A stretch of 64,000 bases of DNA from Cantharellus purpuraceus (lineage: Eukaryota > Basidiomycota > Agaricomycetes > Cantharellales > Hydnaceae): positions 1 through 64,000 of the forward strand of contig JALBUN010000037.1 of the NCBI GenBank assembly GCA_025174535.1, read 5' to 3'. The notes beneath the pieces were generated by a model that was not told the DNA's origin, did no database searches, and was given only the letters and a program-made list of their open reading frames with translations. Positions within the stretch are counted from its first letter, which is position 1; each line of letters begins with the position of its first letter. The position numbers and the translations under genes were made by a program. Below are positions 1-11,420 of this stretch, one piece after another.

Positions 1-855
1 AGCATCAGACCACACATCTGGTGACATATCACCCAACGATAGACATCGAGCCCACCTTGTCTGCTTACAGTGAAGTTGAGTCTTTTCGCTACCTATCCCT
101 CTGGAACCTTCAGCAAAATCCAACGACCAGCTTCATGAACCTTCAAGTTGACGATGTGTCCACTCAAGCCAGCCCCTCTTGATGAAACAAAGATCGGCCA
201 TCATTTCGCCGGTAGGAACGGCTATTATTAAACTTGCATGCAGTGAAGTATCCAAAACCTGTGCTTTAAAGTCTTCCGCTGCGCACTTCATATTTCTGAT
301 ATTCGTCGTACGTCTGTAGCACGGGACCCAATCGCCTATCTTCAAACTCTAAATTTGGAGTGGATTCATTACCCTCCTACCCCATCGTAGAATAGTAGAC
401 TAGAATACAACCGCTGTGACCCCGAATAATCACCCCAGCCAGAGGTCTGTCGCATGGATCTTCACCCTACCAAACTATCTTGCTTCCGGAGTTACATTGT
501 TCTCTCTTCATCATATTACCAATGCGGGGTTCCTGCCGCACTAACAGCATACATGACCTGGCAATACCTACGATTGTCTTCTCTGATACATCATCAAAAG
601 AGGGTCCCTACCTAGAGCCAACGATTTCTGTCTAGGAAGAGCCGTTCTGACACACCAGACCATCTTCTGGCGCCCACTCCATAGAACCTTTAATATTCAT
701 CACTGGCCGCAACTGCCAGTACATGGCCTTCCTCTCGGCGCCCAGGTATTCCAAATCCTTTCCTTTCTGTCACAGTTGGAATCCCCTATAAAGCTCCAAG
801 TCCTGCCACCAAACCTTGTCTGCAAGTTATCGCAGCAGCGACTACTTTCAAAACC
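1..855. other. Upstream intergenic DNA, no supported gene
   Basis: I see no gene that can be defended here. A 70-codon open frame on the minus strand (345 down to 133) has no recognisable domain and no clear exon partners; it could be an exon of a minus-strand gene running off the window, but nothing supports that. The last 100 bp resemble the region just upstream of the paralogous gene at 11421 (a TTTCTGTCAC stretch, then a TATA box), so the right part is the promoter of the gene at 856. Confidence 0.5.
786..792 (+). promoter_or_regulatory. TATA box of secreted-protein gene 1
   Basis: CTATAAA lies 64-70 bp upstream of the ATG at 856. The paralogue at 11421 has a matching box (ATATAAAA, 11336-11343), and both are preceded by the shared string TTTCTGTCAC. 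The shared position in two duplicated genes supports a real core promoter. Confidence 0.6.
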
Positions 856-1909
856 ATGGCTTTCTCGAAATGCATGATGACGGCTTTCGCACTGGCATCT
901 GTCGTGTCCTGGACGAGAGCGGAATCGCATACGGTTGTCTTTGATAACAGGTACGCATCACCAACACCCTAATCCTCCCCAACCCCTGGCTTGTGATGCA
1001 AGGGACTCGAGGCTCACCCTCATCCCATTCATAGATGCGGGTCCGGAACGGTAAATAGCATGATTTTCTTCTCGCTCACAAACACAGCGTATGACATATA
1101 TCATTGTCGTAACATAGCCTCTTCTCAAAGCAAACGGCCAAACGCTTTCCACCGGTGGACCCTTCACGTCAAACGGGCCCTTGGTCTCTGCTATAGCGTA
1201 TGTCCCCCCAAAGAGCCTGGGTCACTTTGCGTGATAGACATTTGACATCTTCACCCTTCCCCATTTACTTGTCTGGTGTTCAGATTTCTTCAAACCGGTT
1301 CGTAAGCACCACCTTCGCCTCCTTCGCCTTCACCCGTTAGATGACATATCAAACGTCTTGAGTTGACTGAATTGACCCCTAGGCAGTTGTGGTGCTAACG
1401 GCGAGGGCTGTACGCTCGTAGAAACGACGCTGATAAACCCGGACCCGGCGAGGCCGGGAAGTGGGTCGAGCACGGATTTGTCGCTTATTCCCCCGTGAGT
1501 GCATGTTTCATGTCGAGGTTATTGTTTGATGTGTCATTCTCACCATTATCCGTTGCTTCGGCAGGCATTCGTTTTCTGTGACGAGTGGATTTGGGTATGC
1601 AACTCCACTTCACTACAAGCAAGGACACGTAATTTGATCGCATCGACTGACTTTCACTAGGTATTTTAACGGGTGCGATGGTGCCGGCGCAGACTGTGAG
1701 TCTACAGATGTAGATAATGTCTTCGTTCTGACTTTATTGTAACATGGATGCAGGCAACAACCCAAATTGCCCCACGGCATTCCATCAACCGAACGATACC
1801 AACGTCCAGGTTGCGTGTCAAGTAAACAACGTGAGTCGTCGTTATTAAATATTATTGTCAAGTGATGGATATTCGGCAGGTCAACCTCGCTATTACTTTC
1901 TGTGACTGA
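856..1909 (+). CDS. Small secreted cysteine-rich protein, 'glycopeptide' family, copy 1
   Basis: Nine exons: 856-950, 1035-1050, 1118-1197, 1284-1301, 1387-1494, 1565-1594, 1661-1695, 1754-1830, 1880-1909. They total 489 nt and encode 162 aa. All introns are GT-AG and the phases agree throughout. Residues 1-22 form a signal peptide (MAFSKCMMTAFALASVV, then WTRA). The mature part has eight cysteines in the contexts RCGSGT, GSCG, EGC, NGC, ADC, PNC, VAC and TFCD, suggesting four disulphides. The pattern CG-GT, LSTGG, SNGPL, LIPP and YFNGCDG is what I know from basidiomycete proteins annotated 'glycopeptide'; their biochemical role is not established. The fourth intron can be cut in two ways that give the same protein (GTAAGC donor at 1302 with acceptor 1386, or GTTCGT at 1298 with acceptor 1382). 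The paralogue at 11421 has the same nine-exon structure and the same length, so both genes look intact and were probably duplicated around the large gene between them. Confidence 0.85.
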
Positions 1910-2708
1910 GCCTTGCAGAGGGAGACACTTGGATCCTCAATGTACAATTTACTTTTAAGGAGAGCTTTCGTTTCTCTTCATCAGAATAAATACAATTGGA
2001 TTTTCAACTGTCGCTGGCTGTGCCATTGAACCAACAGTGGTACTGTCGTCAGAGGTCATTCCCATGAGAGGAAATGGACTCTCCGCGAGCCCATCGATAG
2101 AAGATCAACGAGGCTACCTTGTTATAGCTGCTGCCCGGGCTCGTGCCATCCGGGGATGCTCCCAGAGGTTAGGACCATATAGTTGAGCACGACGCCAGTC
2201 AGACTATGCCGCCCCATTCACCGCCACCCGCCACCCCATCCACCGTCCGCTCACCCCCCATCCACCGTCCGCTCACCCCCCATCCACCGTCCGCTCACCC
2301 CCCATCCACCGTCCGCTCACCCCCCATCCACCGTCCGCTCACCCCCCATCCACCGTCCTCTGGCACTACTGCAGCTGCCTACCGATGCCGTCCCCTCCTA
2401 CCACCACTGCCGCCGCCGCCTCACCGCCGTCATCCCGTGCCGACCCCTCCCATCCCCTTCCGCCGTTTCCTCCCACTACGCCGCTGCCTCACCGTTATAG
2501 AACTGGAGCGCTGCGGGAGTTGACGTTAGGCGCCCGTCTCTTTGACTGACGCTTGAACACAAGCCTCATGGTATGTGATGCACACGAGGACTGTCTCCGA
2601 ATGCCTGGCGGCACGGATTCTGACCGAGAAAGGATGGGTACTCTTCGAAGTTTTAACAGAAGCGTCCGGGCCTCATGGTAATCGCGTGTCACTTACCATC
2701 CAACATCT
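1910..2708. other. Intergenic DNA with a minisatellite
   Basis: Spacer between the secreted-protein gene and the DUF6535/HEAT gene. Apart from the 22-bp tandem repeat at 2236-2358 I see nothing. The two 105-codon proline/histidine-rich frames across 2183-2523 are products of the C-rich repeat, not genes. Confidence 0.6.
2236..2358. repeat. 22-bp minisatellite, about 5.6 copies
   Basis: Unit CCATCCACCGTCCGCTCACC plus CC. Five full copies start at 2236, 2258, 2280, 2302 and 2324, followed by a 13-nt partial copy to 2358. The copies are identical, so the array is young or homogenised. It lies in C-rich intergenic DNA about 350 bp before the next gene. Confidence 0.9.
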
Positions 2709-5700
2709 ATGTCTGAACAAGTGGAAGTATGTAGTCCTGTAGCACATACCATGGCTGATACTCATTGGCATTGGTCACTAGCCTCCGCCTGACTTGCCAG
2801 AGGCTGAAGCCCAGAAATATAACACTCAAGGTCGGTGCCGATCATGGTTCCATGCTCTGAGGTCAGGCATCTTCGCTCCAACCATGTCTGAGCAAGAGAA
2901 GGTCTGTCTGCGTATCCCTGCTGTACACATACGACAGCCCATGCTCAGTCGTGTTAGGTTGAACGCCAGAAACATAACCGTGAAGGTCCGTCCCGATCTT
3001 GGTTCCAACACTTTACGTTGTCGTTGAATTCCCCGTGTTTAGACACCCTCCGTCCTGATAAACCCCCTCCCCACGTTGTTATTACAACCACCTCAGAGTC
3101 TGATCCCGCCGAAATCAGCGACAGCCCGTATGCCTCACATTATCGCCCCGATGCACCCATCTGGTCGCTCTACTTAAAGGAAACAGAGGCTGAGGACAAA
3201 GAATTAGTGACGCGATGGCAGAGTGGCCTTGACACTCTTTTGGTATTTGTGAGTCCAAATTTTTCATCGGCACAAGATCAAAGTCTGACGTGCTCAGGCC
3301 GGTCTGTTCGCTGGAATTCTGACTGCCTTCCTTATCGAAAGCCGGAAAGGATTGCAGGCGGATCCACAAAGCATGTTGCTGCAAGAAATCCTTTCTACTC
3401 TTCGGAACGATTTGAACGTGTCCGCATCTTCGTTTACTCCATCCACGCTGTCCTTGCATGTGAATTATCTATGGTTTACCAGCCTGACGTTTACCCTGAT
3501 CGGTGCGCTGGCCGGAGTGCTCGCCAAAGGTTGGCTCACAAAGTACGCACCGGCATCTCCAGGAGTGTCTTCAAGCGATGCATGTGAGCGCCATCTTCGC
3601 GCTATTGGGGCCTACAAGTGGCATTTCGGTGCAGTCATCAGTGGCATCCCGTTCCTGACTCAGCTTTCCCTCTTCCTGTTCTTCGCAGGACTTGTTCTAT
3701 TTATCTTGGACGGCAGCAGTGGAATTGGCTACACCGTTCTCGGCTTGGTCGTCATCACTGCGGCTATCTATCTCTTGGGAACAGTCTTACCGTGGTTCTC
3801 CCCGGGATGCCCACTCCAGACAACAATGTCTGATTTTATACCGGGGATGGCAGCACTCTCACGATACAAGAAAGACCGTACTTTTTCTTACGGTATGGGA
3901 AAGCTCGACTCTAGTAAGCGTTTGTCGTTCTGGGACACGCTTGCGGATCTGCATCACAAGCCAGGGCAAACGGAACTTGAAGCGGCTATCCTTACATGGG
4001 TTATCGCAAGCTCTGCTGTGGAGGAGAACATTGAAGAGGCTGTCCGGGTTGTCGCAGGCATGCCTTCGACACATTTCGACGCATGGGGAAATGTGGTGGT
4101 CAAGTCGGGTGCTGTGTCAGTACTATGCGACAGGTTCTCTCGATGCTTCAAGTGGTCTCCGGATCTCAGAATGACTACAGATAATGTCAATCAAGTCGAG
4201 GCTTATCTATATGCTCTGCTCCAAGTTGCGAAGACAGACCCCAAGCCATGCCTTAAATTATTCGGGCTGGGACAACCGTTGCATCGGTGGGATAATTTGC
4301 AGCCCTGCCTGCACTCACTCGCGTTTTGTGTGCGTACAGAGATCCTCCTGGCGGTGAAGAAAGATGATCACCAAGAGGGCTGGGAGACAACCAAGAGAAG
4401 CTTACGGTCTATGTGTCGAACAGGGTCACCTCCAAATTTACTGAAGCAGTTGATGGATGCGGCCATTGGCAGTGTCGAAAGAGGAGGAGATTGCTTACAA
4501 AGGACGGGGGCAATTTTGCTCTCTTTACTCGTAAAAACTGGCGGGTCCCCGCAGCAATTTGGATCATTGGTGACTGGAAGCAGCGGAGCCAACCTGGACG
4601 AGAATGTAGAATCATCAACAAAGAGTACACGGGATGCAACAATAAAAAGGCTTTTTGCGCTGTTGAAAGACCAGGATGCTGACATCCGTGACGCAGCTTT
4701 GCTCGGACTTACGAAACTGGCCCATTTTGGTGGGTGATAGAAATCATGTGGAAGGAGTGAACAATGAAGAATAGCATAAATCAGGTGTATTCCAAGATGC
4801 GATCAAGAGTGCTGGCCCTCAACTCTGTGAATGGCTTAAGGAGAGTGACTTGGTAGTTCGAGCGGCTGGTGCGAACACTGTTGTCAAACTTGCTGAGCAC
4901 CGTATGTGATGGCTCCCACTCCGCTCTTTGAGACTGATGTCCATTTGCAGCCGCATTTCATGCCGTAATCAACGTCGCTTGTCCTCACATCATAGAGCTA
5001 CTCAAGGCCAGCGATTCAGATGTCCAATCTGCTGGCGCGAGTGCAGTGAGCAACTTGGCTGAGCACCGTATGTAATGGTGCTTATCACGCTCCATGAGAA
5101 GACTGATTTTATTTCTAGCCGCATTTCATGAGACGATCAGGGCTGCTGTTCCACACATCATTGAACTGCTCCAAGATAGCACATCAGATGCCATTGAACA
5201 GCTCCAGGGCCACCATTCAGATGTCCAATCGGCTGGTGCAAGAGCATTGAACAACCTGGTTAAGTACCGTATGGAATGTGCTCACTGTGCTCTCTGACGA
5301 GACTGATGTCCATTTATAGCCGCATTTCATGACGTGATTAGGGGTGCTGTTCCTCACATCGTCGAACTGCTAAAGAGCAGCCACTTGTTTGCCCCATCGG
5401 CTAGTGCAAGAGCATTGAGCAACCTGGCTGAGTACCGTATGTGATGGTGCTCACCACGCTCTCTGACACGACTGATGTACATTCTAGCCGCATTCCATGA
5501 GGCGATCAAGGGTGCTGTTCCATGCATCATTGAAATGCTCCAGGACAGGCATGATTCATCTGTCCGATCGGCTTCTGCAACTGTGCTGGGCAACCTCGCT
5601 AAGTACCGTATGTGATAGTGCTTACCGTGCTCTTTGACCAACTGACGTCCATTCCTAGCCGCATTTCATGACGCAATCAGGGATACTGTGCCTCACACCA

Positions 5701-8700
5701 TTGAGATGATCCTGGAAATCGATTCAACGGTCCAATCAGCTGGTGCAAGTGTGTTGGGAAACCTGGCTGAGCACCGTATGTGATGGTGCTCACAACAGTT
5801 TTTGAGGAGGCTAATGTCCCTTCTCCCTTCTAGCTGTGTTCCATGATGCGATCAGGGGTGCTTTGCCCCAGATCATCGAACTGCTCCAGCAGAGCGATCG
5901 AAGACTCCGATCAGCTGGTGCAAGAGCAATAGACAACCTGCCTATGAACTGTATGTGATGGTGCTCACAGTGCTCTTGAGGAGACTGATGTTCCTTTTAG
6001 CTGCATTTCATGAGGCGGTCCGAGGTGCTGTCCCATACGTCATTGAGCTGCTCAAGGACAATGACTGGTATGTCCGATCGGCTGGTGCAGAAGCATTGAG
6101 CAACCTCGCTAAGCACCGTATGTCATGGTGCTTACCATGCTCCATGAGGAGACTTATGTTTATTTCTAGCTGCATTTCATGAGGCGATCAGGGGTGCTGT
6201 TCCATACATCATTAAACTGCTCCAGGACAGCGATTCATATGTCCGATCGGCCAGTGCAAGCGCGTTGGGCAACCTGGCTGAGCACTGTATGTGATAGTGC
6301 TTGCCACACTCTTTGACGAGACTGATGTCCCTTCTAGTTACCCTTCTACCTGCGTTCTACGAGGTGATCAGTGATTCTGCTCCTCACATCATCAAACTGC
6401 TCCAGGACAGCAAATCACATGTGCAATTGGCTGGTGCAAGTGCATCTGGCAACCTGGCCAGGCACCGCAAGTGATAGTGATTACTAGGCTCTGTCACCAA
6501 CTGACGTCCATTTCTAGCCGCACTTCATGAGGCAATCAAGGGTACTGTTCCACACATCATCGAACTGCTCCAGGCCAACGACCCATACGTCCGATCAGCT
6601 GGTGCAATTGCATTAGGCAACCTGGCTGAGCACCGTATGTGATGGTGCAACAGTCTGTGAGGAGGCTGATGTTCCTTCCAGCTGATTTCCATGAGGCGAT
6701 TAGGGATGCTTCTCCGCAGATCATCGAACTGCTCCATAATAGCGATCTAGGTGTCCAAGTAGCTGGTGCAAGTGCATTTGGCAACCTGGCCAAGTACCGT
6801 ATGTGACGGTGCTCACCGCACTCTTTGATCCACTAACGTCCGTTGCTAGCCGCACTTCATGATGCAATCAAGGGTGCTGTTCCCCACATCATCGAGCTGC
6901 TCAAGGACGGTTACTGGGATGTCCGATCGGCTAGTGCAAGAGCGTTGGGAAACCTGGCTGAGTACCGTATGTGATGGTGCTCACCACGCCCATTGATGAG
7001 ACTGATGTCCCTTCTAGCTGCATTCCATGAGGCGATCAAGGGTATTGTTCCACGTATCGTTGAACTGGTCCAGGACAACAATTCGAATTTCCGATCAGCT
7101 GGTGCAAGTGTATTGGGCAGACTGGCTGAGCACTGTATGTAATGGTGCTTACCCCTCTTTTATGACCGGGCTAATGTCAGTTCCTAGCCGTGTTTCATGA
7201 CGTGATCAGGGATGCTGTTCCTCGCATCATCGAGCTACTCAGATACAGCCGTTCCGATGTTCGATTGGCTTGTAAAGATGCAATACACAATCTGACAGCC
7301 CACAGTCAGTGCTCATTGTTTTATGTAACTTTTGTATCGCTGAGATAATATCCAGTTGATATTTATTCAACACTTGAACCAGATATGGTCAATTTTCATG
7401 CCAAGGTTGCCGATGATGACACACCTATTGCGGATGCAGCTGCCACCGTATTGGAAGCAATTTCTCGACGTGGTAGAGTTTTTCCTGTTCATTTTCATTG
7501 TCCTTACTCATACACTACTCAGCAAATCCAGTGATGTGGCTTGGACATGGCCTGTCTGCATTTCTCACTCAGTCCTCTTCGATACTAGGCACTTCGAAAC
7601 ACTCATCAGAATCACACATGGATGCTAATGGCAAGTGTGCATTTTTTTCATATATTGACTGTCGCGCAATTGTGTGGCTAGGGAACCTATATGCCAATCC
7701 CATACTGGCGGCGTGTGTCAACGTCAACAGCAACAACTCCGAGCTTTGTTATAATGGTACACGATGCCTCGCCTTACTAGTCCGCTACAGTATGTAGTCC
7801 AATATTTGTTCTCTGACATCAGCACATATCACCTTTGCAGTCCATACAAACCTTGTCCATATTCCCCACTTTTCGAAACAGCTCATTCCTCAATTCAAGT
7901 TTGATGCATCGGAAATCAAGTCCAGTCTCACAATGGCTATAGGTGCATGGGCCAAAGACGGTTTAGTGACAATTCTTATTGTGCTCCATGGCGAGACTGA
8001 GGTTTATTTCTAGCCGCATTTCATGAGACGATCAGGGATGCTGTTCCTCACATCATTCAACTGCTCAAGGACAACGATGCAGATGTCCGATCGGCTAGTG
8101 CAAGTGGATTGAGCAACCTGGCTGAGCACAGTATGTGATGGTGCTTACCACGTCCTTTGACGACTGATGTCTCTTCTAGCTGCATTCCATGATGCGATCA
8201 TGGGTGCTATTCCATGCATCTTTGAACTGCTCCAGGACAGAGATTCAGGCGCCCGGTCAGTTGGTGCAAGTGCATTTGGCAACCTGGCTAAGCACCGTAT
8301 GTGATGGTGCTCACAACAGTCTTTGAGAGACTGATGTCTTTTCTAGCTGCACTTCATGACGCAATCAAGGGTGCTGTTCCTCACATCATCGAACTGCTCC
8401 AGGACAGCAATTTATATGTCCAATTAGATAGTGAAAGTGCATTTGGCAACCTGGCTGAGCACCGTATGTGATAGTGCTCACCATGGTCATTGGTGAGGCT
8501 GATGTTCCTTTTAGAGACATTCCATGAGGCGATCAGGGGTGCTGTTCCACACATCATTGAACTTGTCCAGGACAACGATTTCTGTTTCCGATCAACTGGT
8601 GCAAGGGTATTGGGAAGACTGGCTGAGCACCGTATGTAATGGTGCTTGCACTGTTTTTGACCAAACTGACGTCTGTTTCTAGCCGCATTTCATGATGCAA

Positions 8701-10457
8701 TCAAGGGTGCCATTCCTCACATCATCGAACTGCTTAAGGACGGTTATTCAGATGTCCGTTCGGCTAGTGCAAGTGCATTGGGTAGCATGGCTGAGCACTG
8801 TATGTGGTGCTCACCACGCTCATTGACGAGACTGATGTCTGTTCTAGCTGCATTCTATGAGGCTATCAGTGGTTCTGTTCCACAAATCATAGAACTGCTC
8901 CAGGACGGCGATTCAGATATCCGATCAACTGGTGCAAGTGTATTGGGCAGACTGGCTGAGCACCGTATGTAATGGCGCTTACCACTCGTTTTAACCAAAC
9001 TTACATCCATTCCTAGCCACATTTAATGACGCCATCAAGAGTGCTGTTCCACACATCATTGAACTGCTCAAGGACGACGATTCAGATGTCCGATCGGCTG
9101 GTGCAAGTGCATTGGGAAACTTGGCTAAGCACTGTATGGTGATGGTGCTCACCATGCTTGTTGACGAGACTGATGTCTCTTCTAGCTGCATTCCATGGGG
9201 CGGTTCCACACATCATTACACTGCTCCAGGACAGAAATTCAGAAGTCCGATCGGCTGGCGCAATGGCATTGGGCAATCTGGTTGAGGACTGTATGCGATG
9301 GTGCTTACCATACGTTTTGGTCAAATTGACGTCCATTTCTAGCCGCATTTCATGATGCAATAAAGGGTACTGTTCCTCACATCATCGAGCTGCTCAAGGA
9401 CCGTTACTGGCATATCCGATCGGCTAGTGTAAATGCATTGGGCAACCTCGCTAAGTACCGTATGTGATGGTGCTTACCATGCTCTTTAATCAAATGACGT
9501 CTATTTCTAGCTGCATTTCATGACGCGATCAGAGGTGCTGTTCCACACATCATAGGCCTGCTCAAGGCCAGCGATTCGGGTGCCCGATCAGCTGGCCCAA
9601 GTGTATTGAGTAATCTGGCTAAGAACCGTATGCGGTAGCGCTTGCAATGCGCTTTGACGAGACTGATACCTGTTTCTAGCCGCATTCCATAATGCGATCA
9701 AGGGTGCTGTTCCACTCATCATCGAACTGCTCAAGGACAGCGATTCGGATGTCCGATCAGCTGCTGTAGATGCATTAGGTACCCTGGCTGAGCACCGTAT
9801 GTCATCTTATTTCTCATGTCCATGTCGATGTTCAGATCTTGCCACAGAATACTTCTCTGATTCTCTGCTGTCGTCCTTAACATCAGTACTGAAGAATAAT
9901 TCTCCATTTTCCCAGTCTGGTGCGATGGACTTGCTTTCCAAGCTGCCTGGTGATGGTCAGCGGATGTTATTTCCAATCATAGTGCTATTGCTCATATGTT
10001 TGCCTTTAGCACTTGCCGGCCTCATCGATATATTTCCAGCCTCTGATCTTCTCAATGTTCTCAAATGCAAAGATCATACTGTCGCGGCATCCTCTGCGCA
10101 CCTTTTTTGTGCACTTGCCAGCCAGTACTACCTCAAACCCACGTTTTCTTGGGATGAATTCCCTGAAACTACGCTGAATGTTATTCTCTATACTCTCGCA
10201 TGTCTTGATGATGAGGACACTGAATTGAAAGCATGCGGGACATCCATCCTGTTGGTTTTGATGGATCATGGTATGCTTGTATTCCTGCACCTCTTGGTCT
10301 GATGATTTACATGTTGCCAGGTACCTTCAGGAATATTATTTCTGAAGTCGGTGTCATCCGTGGCTTTGTTCGATTGTTCATGATAGATATCTCTCATACC
10401 CAGCGAGATCAAATGATGTATTCCCTGCAGAAATTTGGTATTTTGGAGACCTTGTAA
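2709..10457 (+). CDS. DUF6535 membrane protein with a long HEAT-repeat array (38 exons)
   Basis: My model has exons 2709-2726, 2782-2830, 2867-2901, 2958-2985, 3043-3248, 3298-4729, then 15 repeat exons (4785-7304), three divergent exons (7383-7472, 7523-7789, 7841-7960), 11 more repeat exons (8014-9796), and 9836-9955, 10010-10270, 10321-10457. The sum is 5841 nt, exactly 1946 codons plus stop, with consistent phases, which supports the model. Residues about 70-285 match DUF6535, starting at APIWSLYLKE, with four transmembrane segments near 107-125, 169-192, 224-252 and 259-283. A helical linker follows to about 589. Residues about 590-1774 are 39-residue HEAT/ARM-like repeats of type AFHEAI..AVPHIIELLQD.DSDVRSAGASALGNLAEH. 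The tail (about 1775-1946) is another helical region. DUF6535 proteins are common in Agaricomycetes and their function is unknown; a membrane-anchored scaffold is an inference. Exons 2 and 4 look like a small internal duplication (EAEAQKYNTQ and VERQKHNRE). The first four short exons are the least certain part. Confidence 0.82.
4785..9796 (+). repeat. Tandem exon-intron cassettes encoding HEAT units
   Basis: Twenty-six near-identical cassettes of about 168 bp: a 117-nt exon (39 aa) and an intron of about 50 bp. Exons start at 4785, 4951, 5119, 5320, 5488, 5659, 5834, 6001, 6170, 6338, 6518, 6682, 6850, 7018, 7188, then (after three divergent exons) 8014, 8180, 8347, 8515, 8683, 8848, 9017, 9186, 9343, 9511 and 9680. 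Nearly every intron begins GTATGTGATGGTGCT and ends near GACTGATGTCC...TTCTAG. Each exon begins in phase 1 with CCGCATTTCATGA or CTGCATTCCATGA and ends GAGCACC, so cassettes can be added or lost in frame. Length variants: 5119 (+33 nt), 5488 (+3), 6338 (+12), 9186 (-12); all keep frame. The exon at 6338 is followed by a GC-AG intron (GCAAGT at 6467). Confidence 0.9.
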
Positions 10458-11420
10458 TACTCCCCCTGTATATATATACATGAGCTGGTAGCCTTAGTGT
10501 CAACATTGTAATTTCTTGTGAATAGCAAGGCGACCACAAAACGCGGTGAGTGCTTACACACTGGTCTCAAGTTGTTCGGACACCGCAGCGGAGTATTGAA
10601 GTGGGCTCGTGTCAAGTGGGAGTTCTTGCAGTGCAACGAGATCGGATTGCTGTGATTGGTTAGCCGATAAAGGTACATCCTGGGTTACTTGAATGCCTTT
10701 AATGGCACTTGCGTCAGGACCTGACCATCTACCGGGACTCGTGTGTCGCCTGTGAGGTAAACGACTGGGATCCCTAGTTCAGCTATATCTAATCAACAAA
10801 CTCTTCTGTCAGTGTTTCGCTTGCAGGCATAGCTATTAGTAACCTTGCGCCGAAGCGTCGAAATACTGCCAGTGCAGTGCTACCAAGTCGTCCGCTGAGT
10901 GCACTTCTATTCGTCTACCCCATTAGCCGGTCATCGAACTCCAAACTAGGAATTCCAAACTAGGAATAGGGTCCATCCTCGCCTTACTCTTCAGTGATTC
11001 ATCATATCATGTGAGAAACCAGAATACGTACGTGCTCCAGGGACAAAGCATCTCAATCCAGAAGGACGTCTAACTGACATGGCCTCTCGGAACACGTAAC
11101 ATTTTATGCGTGACCTATATTCCCCCCACAACAAGTGTTGTCTTGCGTATTTCTGACATACCAGACCACCCGGCCACCTTCTTTACTCGCCTGGGGCCCC
11201 TCCATTCCATTCCCATACTTTTGAGATCGATACAATCACACGTAGTGCATTACAGCGATCACCATCATATGTCAGGCTCTCTCATCACGCACGTAATCCG
11301 AGCCCTTCCTTTCTGTCACCCAGCGCTCATGAACCATATAAAAGGCCCCAATGCTCTCCAGCAGTGAGCACCCCATCCCCACCGTGTTCTGCAAGCCAAC
11401 AGCGACCACTCATTGAAACC
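10458..11420. other. Intergenic DNA and promoter of secreted-protein gene 2
   Basis: No gene seen. A 70-bp TA-containing stretch follows the HEAT gene stop (TATATATACA near 10471). The sequence AATTCCAAACTAGGAAT near 10950-10967 is a short imperfect inverted repeat. The last 150 bp resemble the promoter of the first secreted-protein gene. Confidence 0.5.
11336..11343 (+). promoter_or_regulatory. TATA box of secreted-protein gene 2
   Basis: ATATAAAA, 78-85 bp upstream of the ATG at 11421, in the same relative place as CTATAAA before the gene at 856. Both are preceded by the conserved TTTCTGTCAC string (here about 11310). Confidence 0.6.

Noticed and set aside
2183..2523. Proline/histidine-rich ORFs
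   Set aside because: By-product of a 22-bp C-rich tandem repeat; no start context, no splice structure, no homology.
3018..3587. 189-codon frame starting at a TTG near 3018
   Set aside because: Only 3043-3248 of it is coding (DUF6535 start); after the GTGAGT donor at 3249 it reads intron and then an out-of-frame shadow of exon 6.
4785..9796. Regularly spaced repeats resembling a CRISPR array
   Set aside because: Unit of about 168 bp, with coding HEAT exons and splice sites in every unit; there are no short identical repeats with unique spacers, and the organism is a eukaryote.
9799..10302. Single 167-codon frame with an apparent membrane segment (RMLFPIIVLLLICL)
   Set aside because: The hydrophobic stretch is best explained as a 54-nt intron (9956-10009, GTCAGC...TTTAG) of the HEAT gene; the frame is open through it because its length is a multiple of three. 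The frame is the gene's last exons, not a separate membrane protein.
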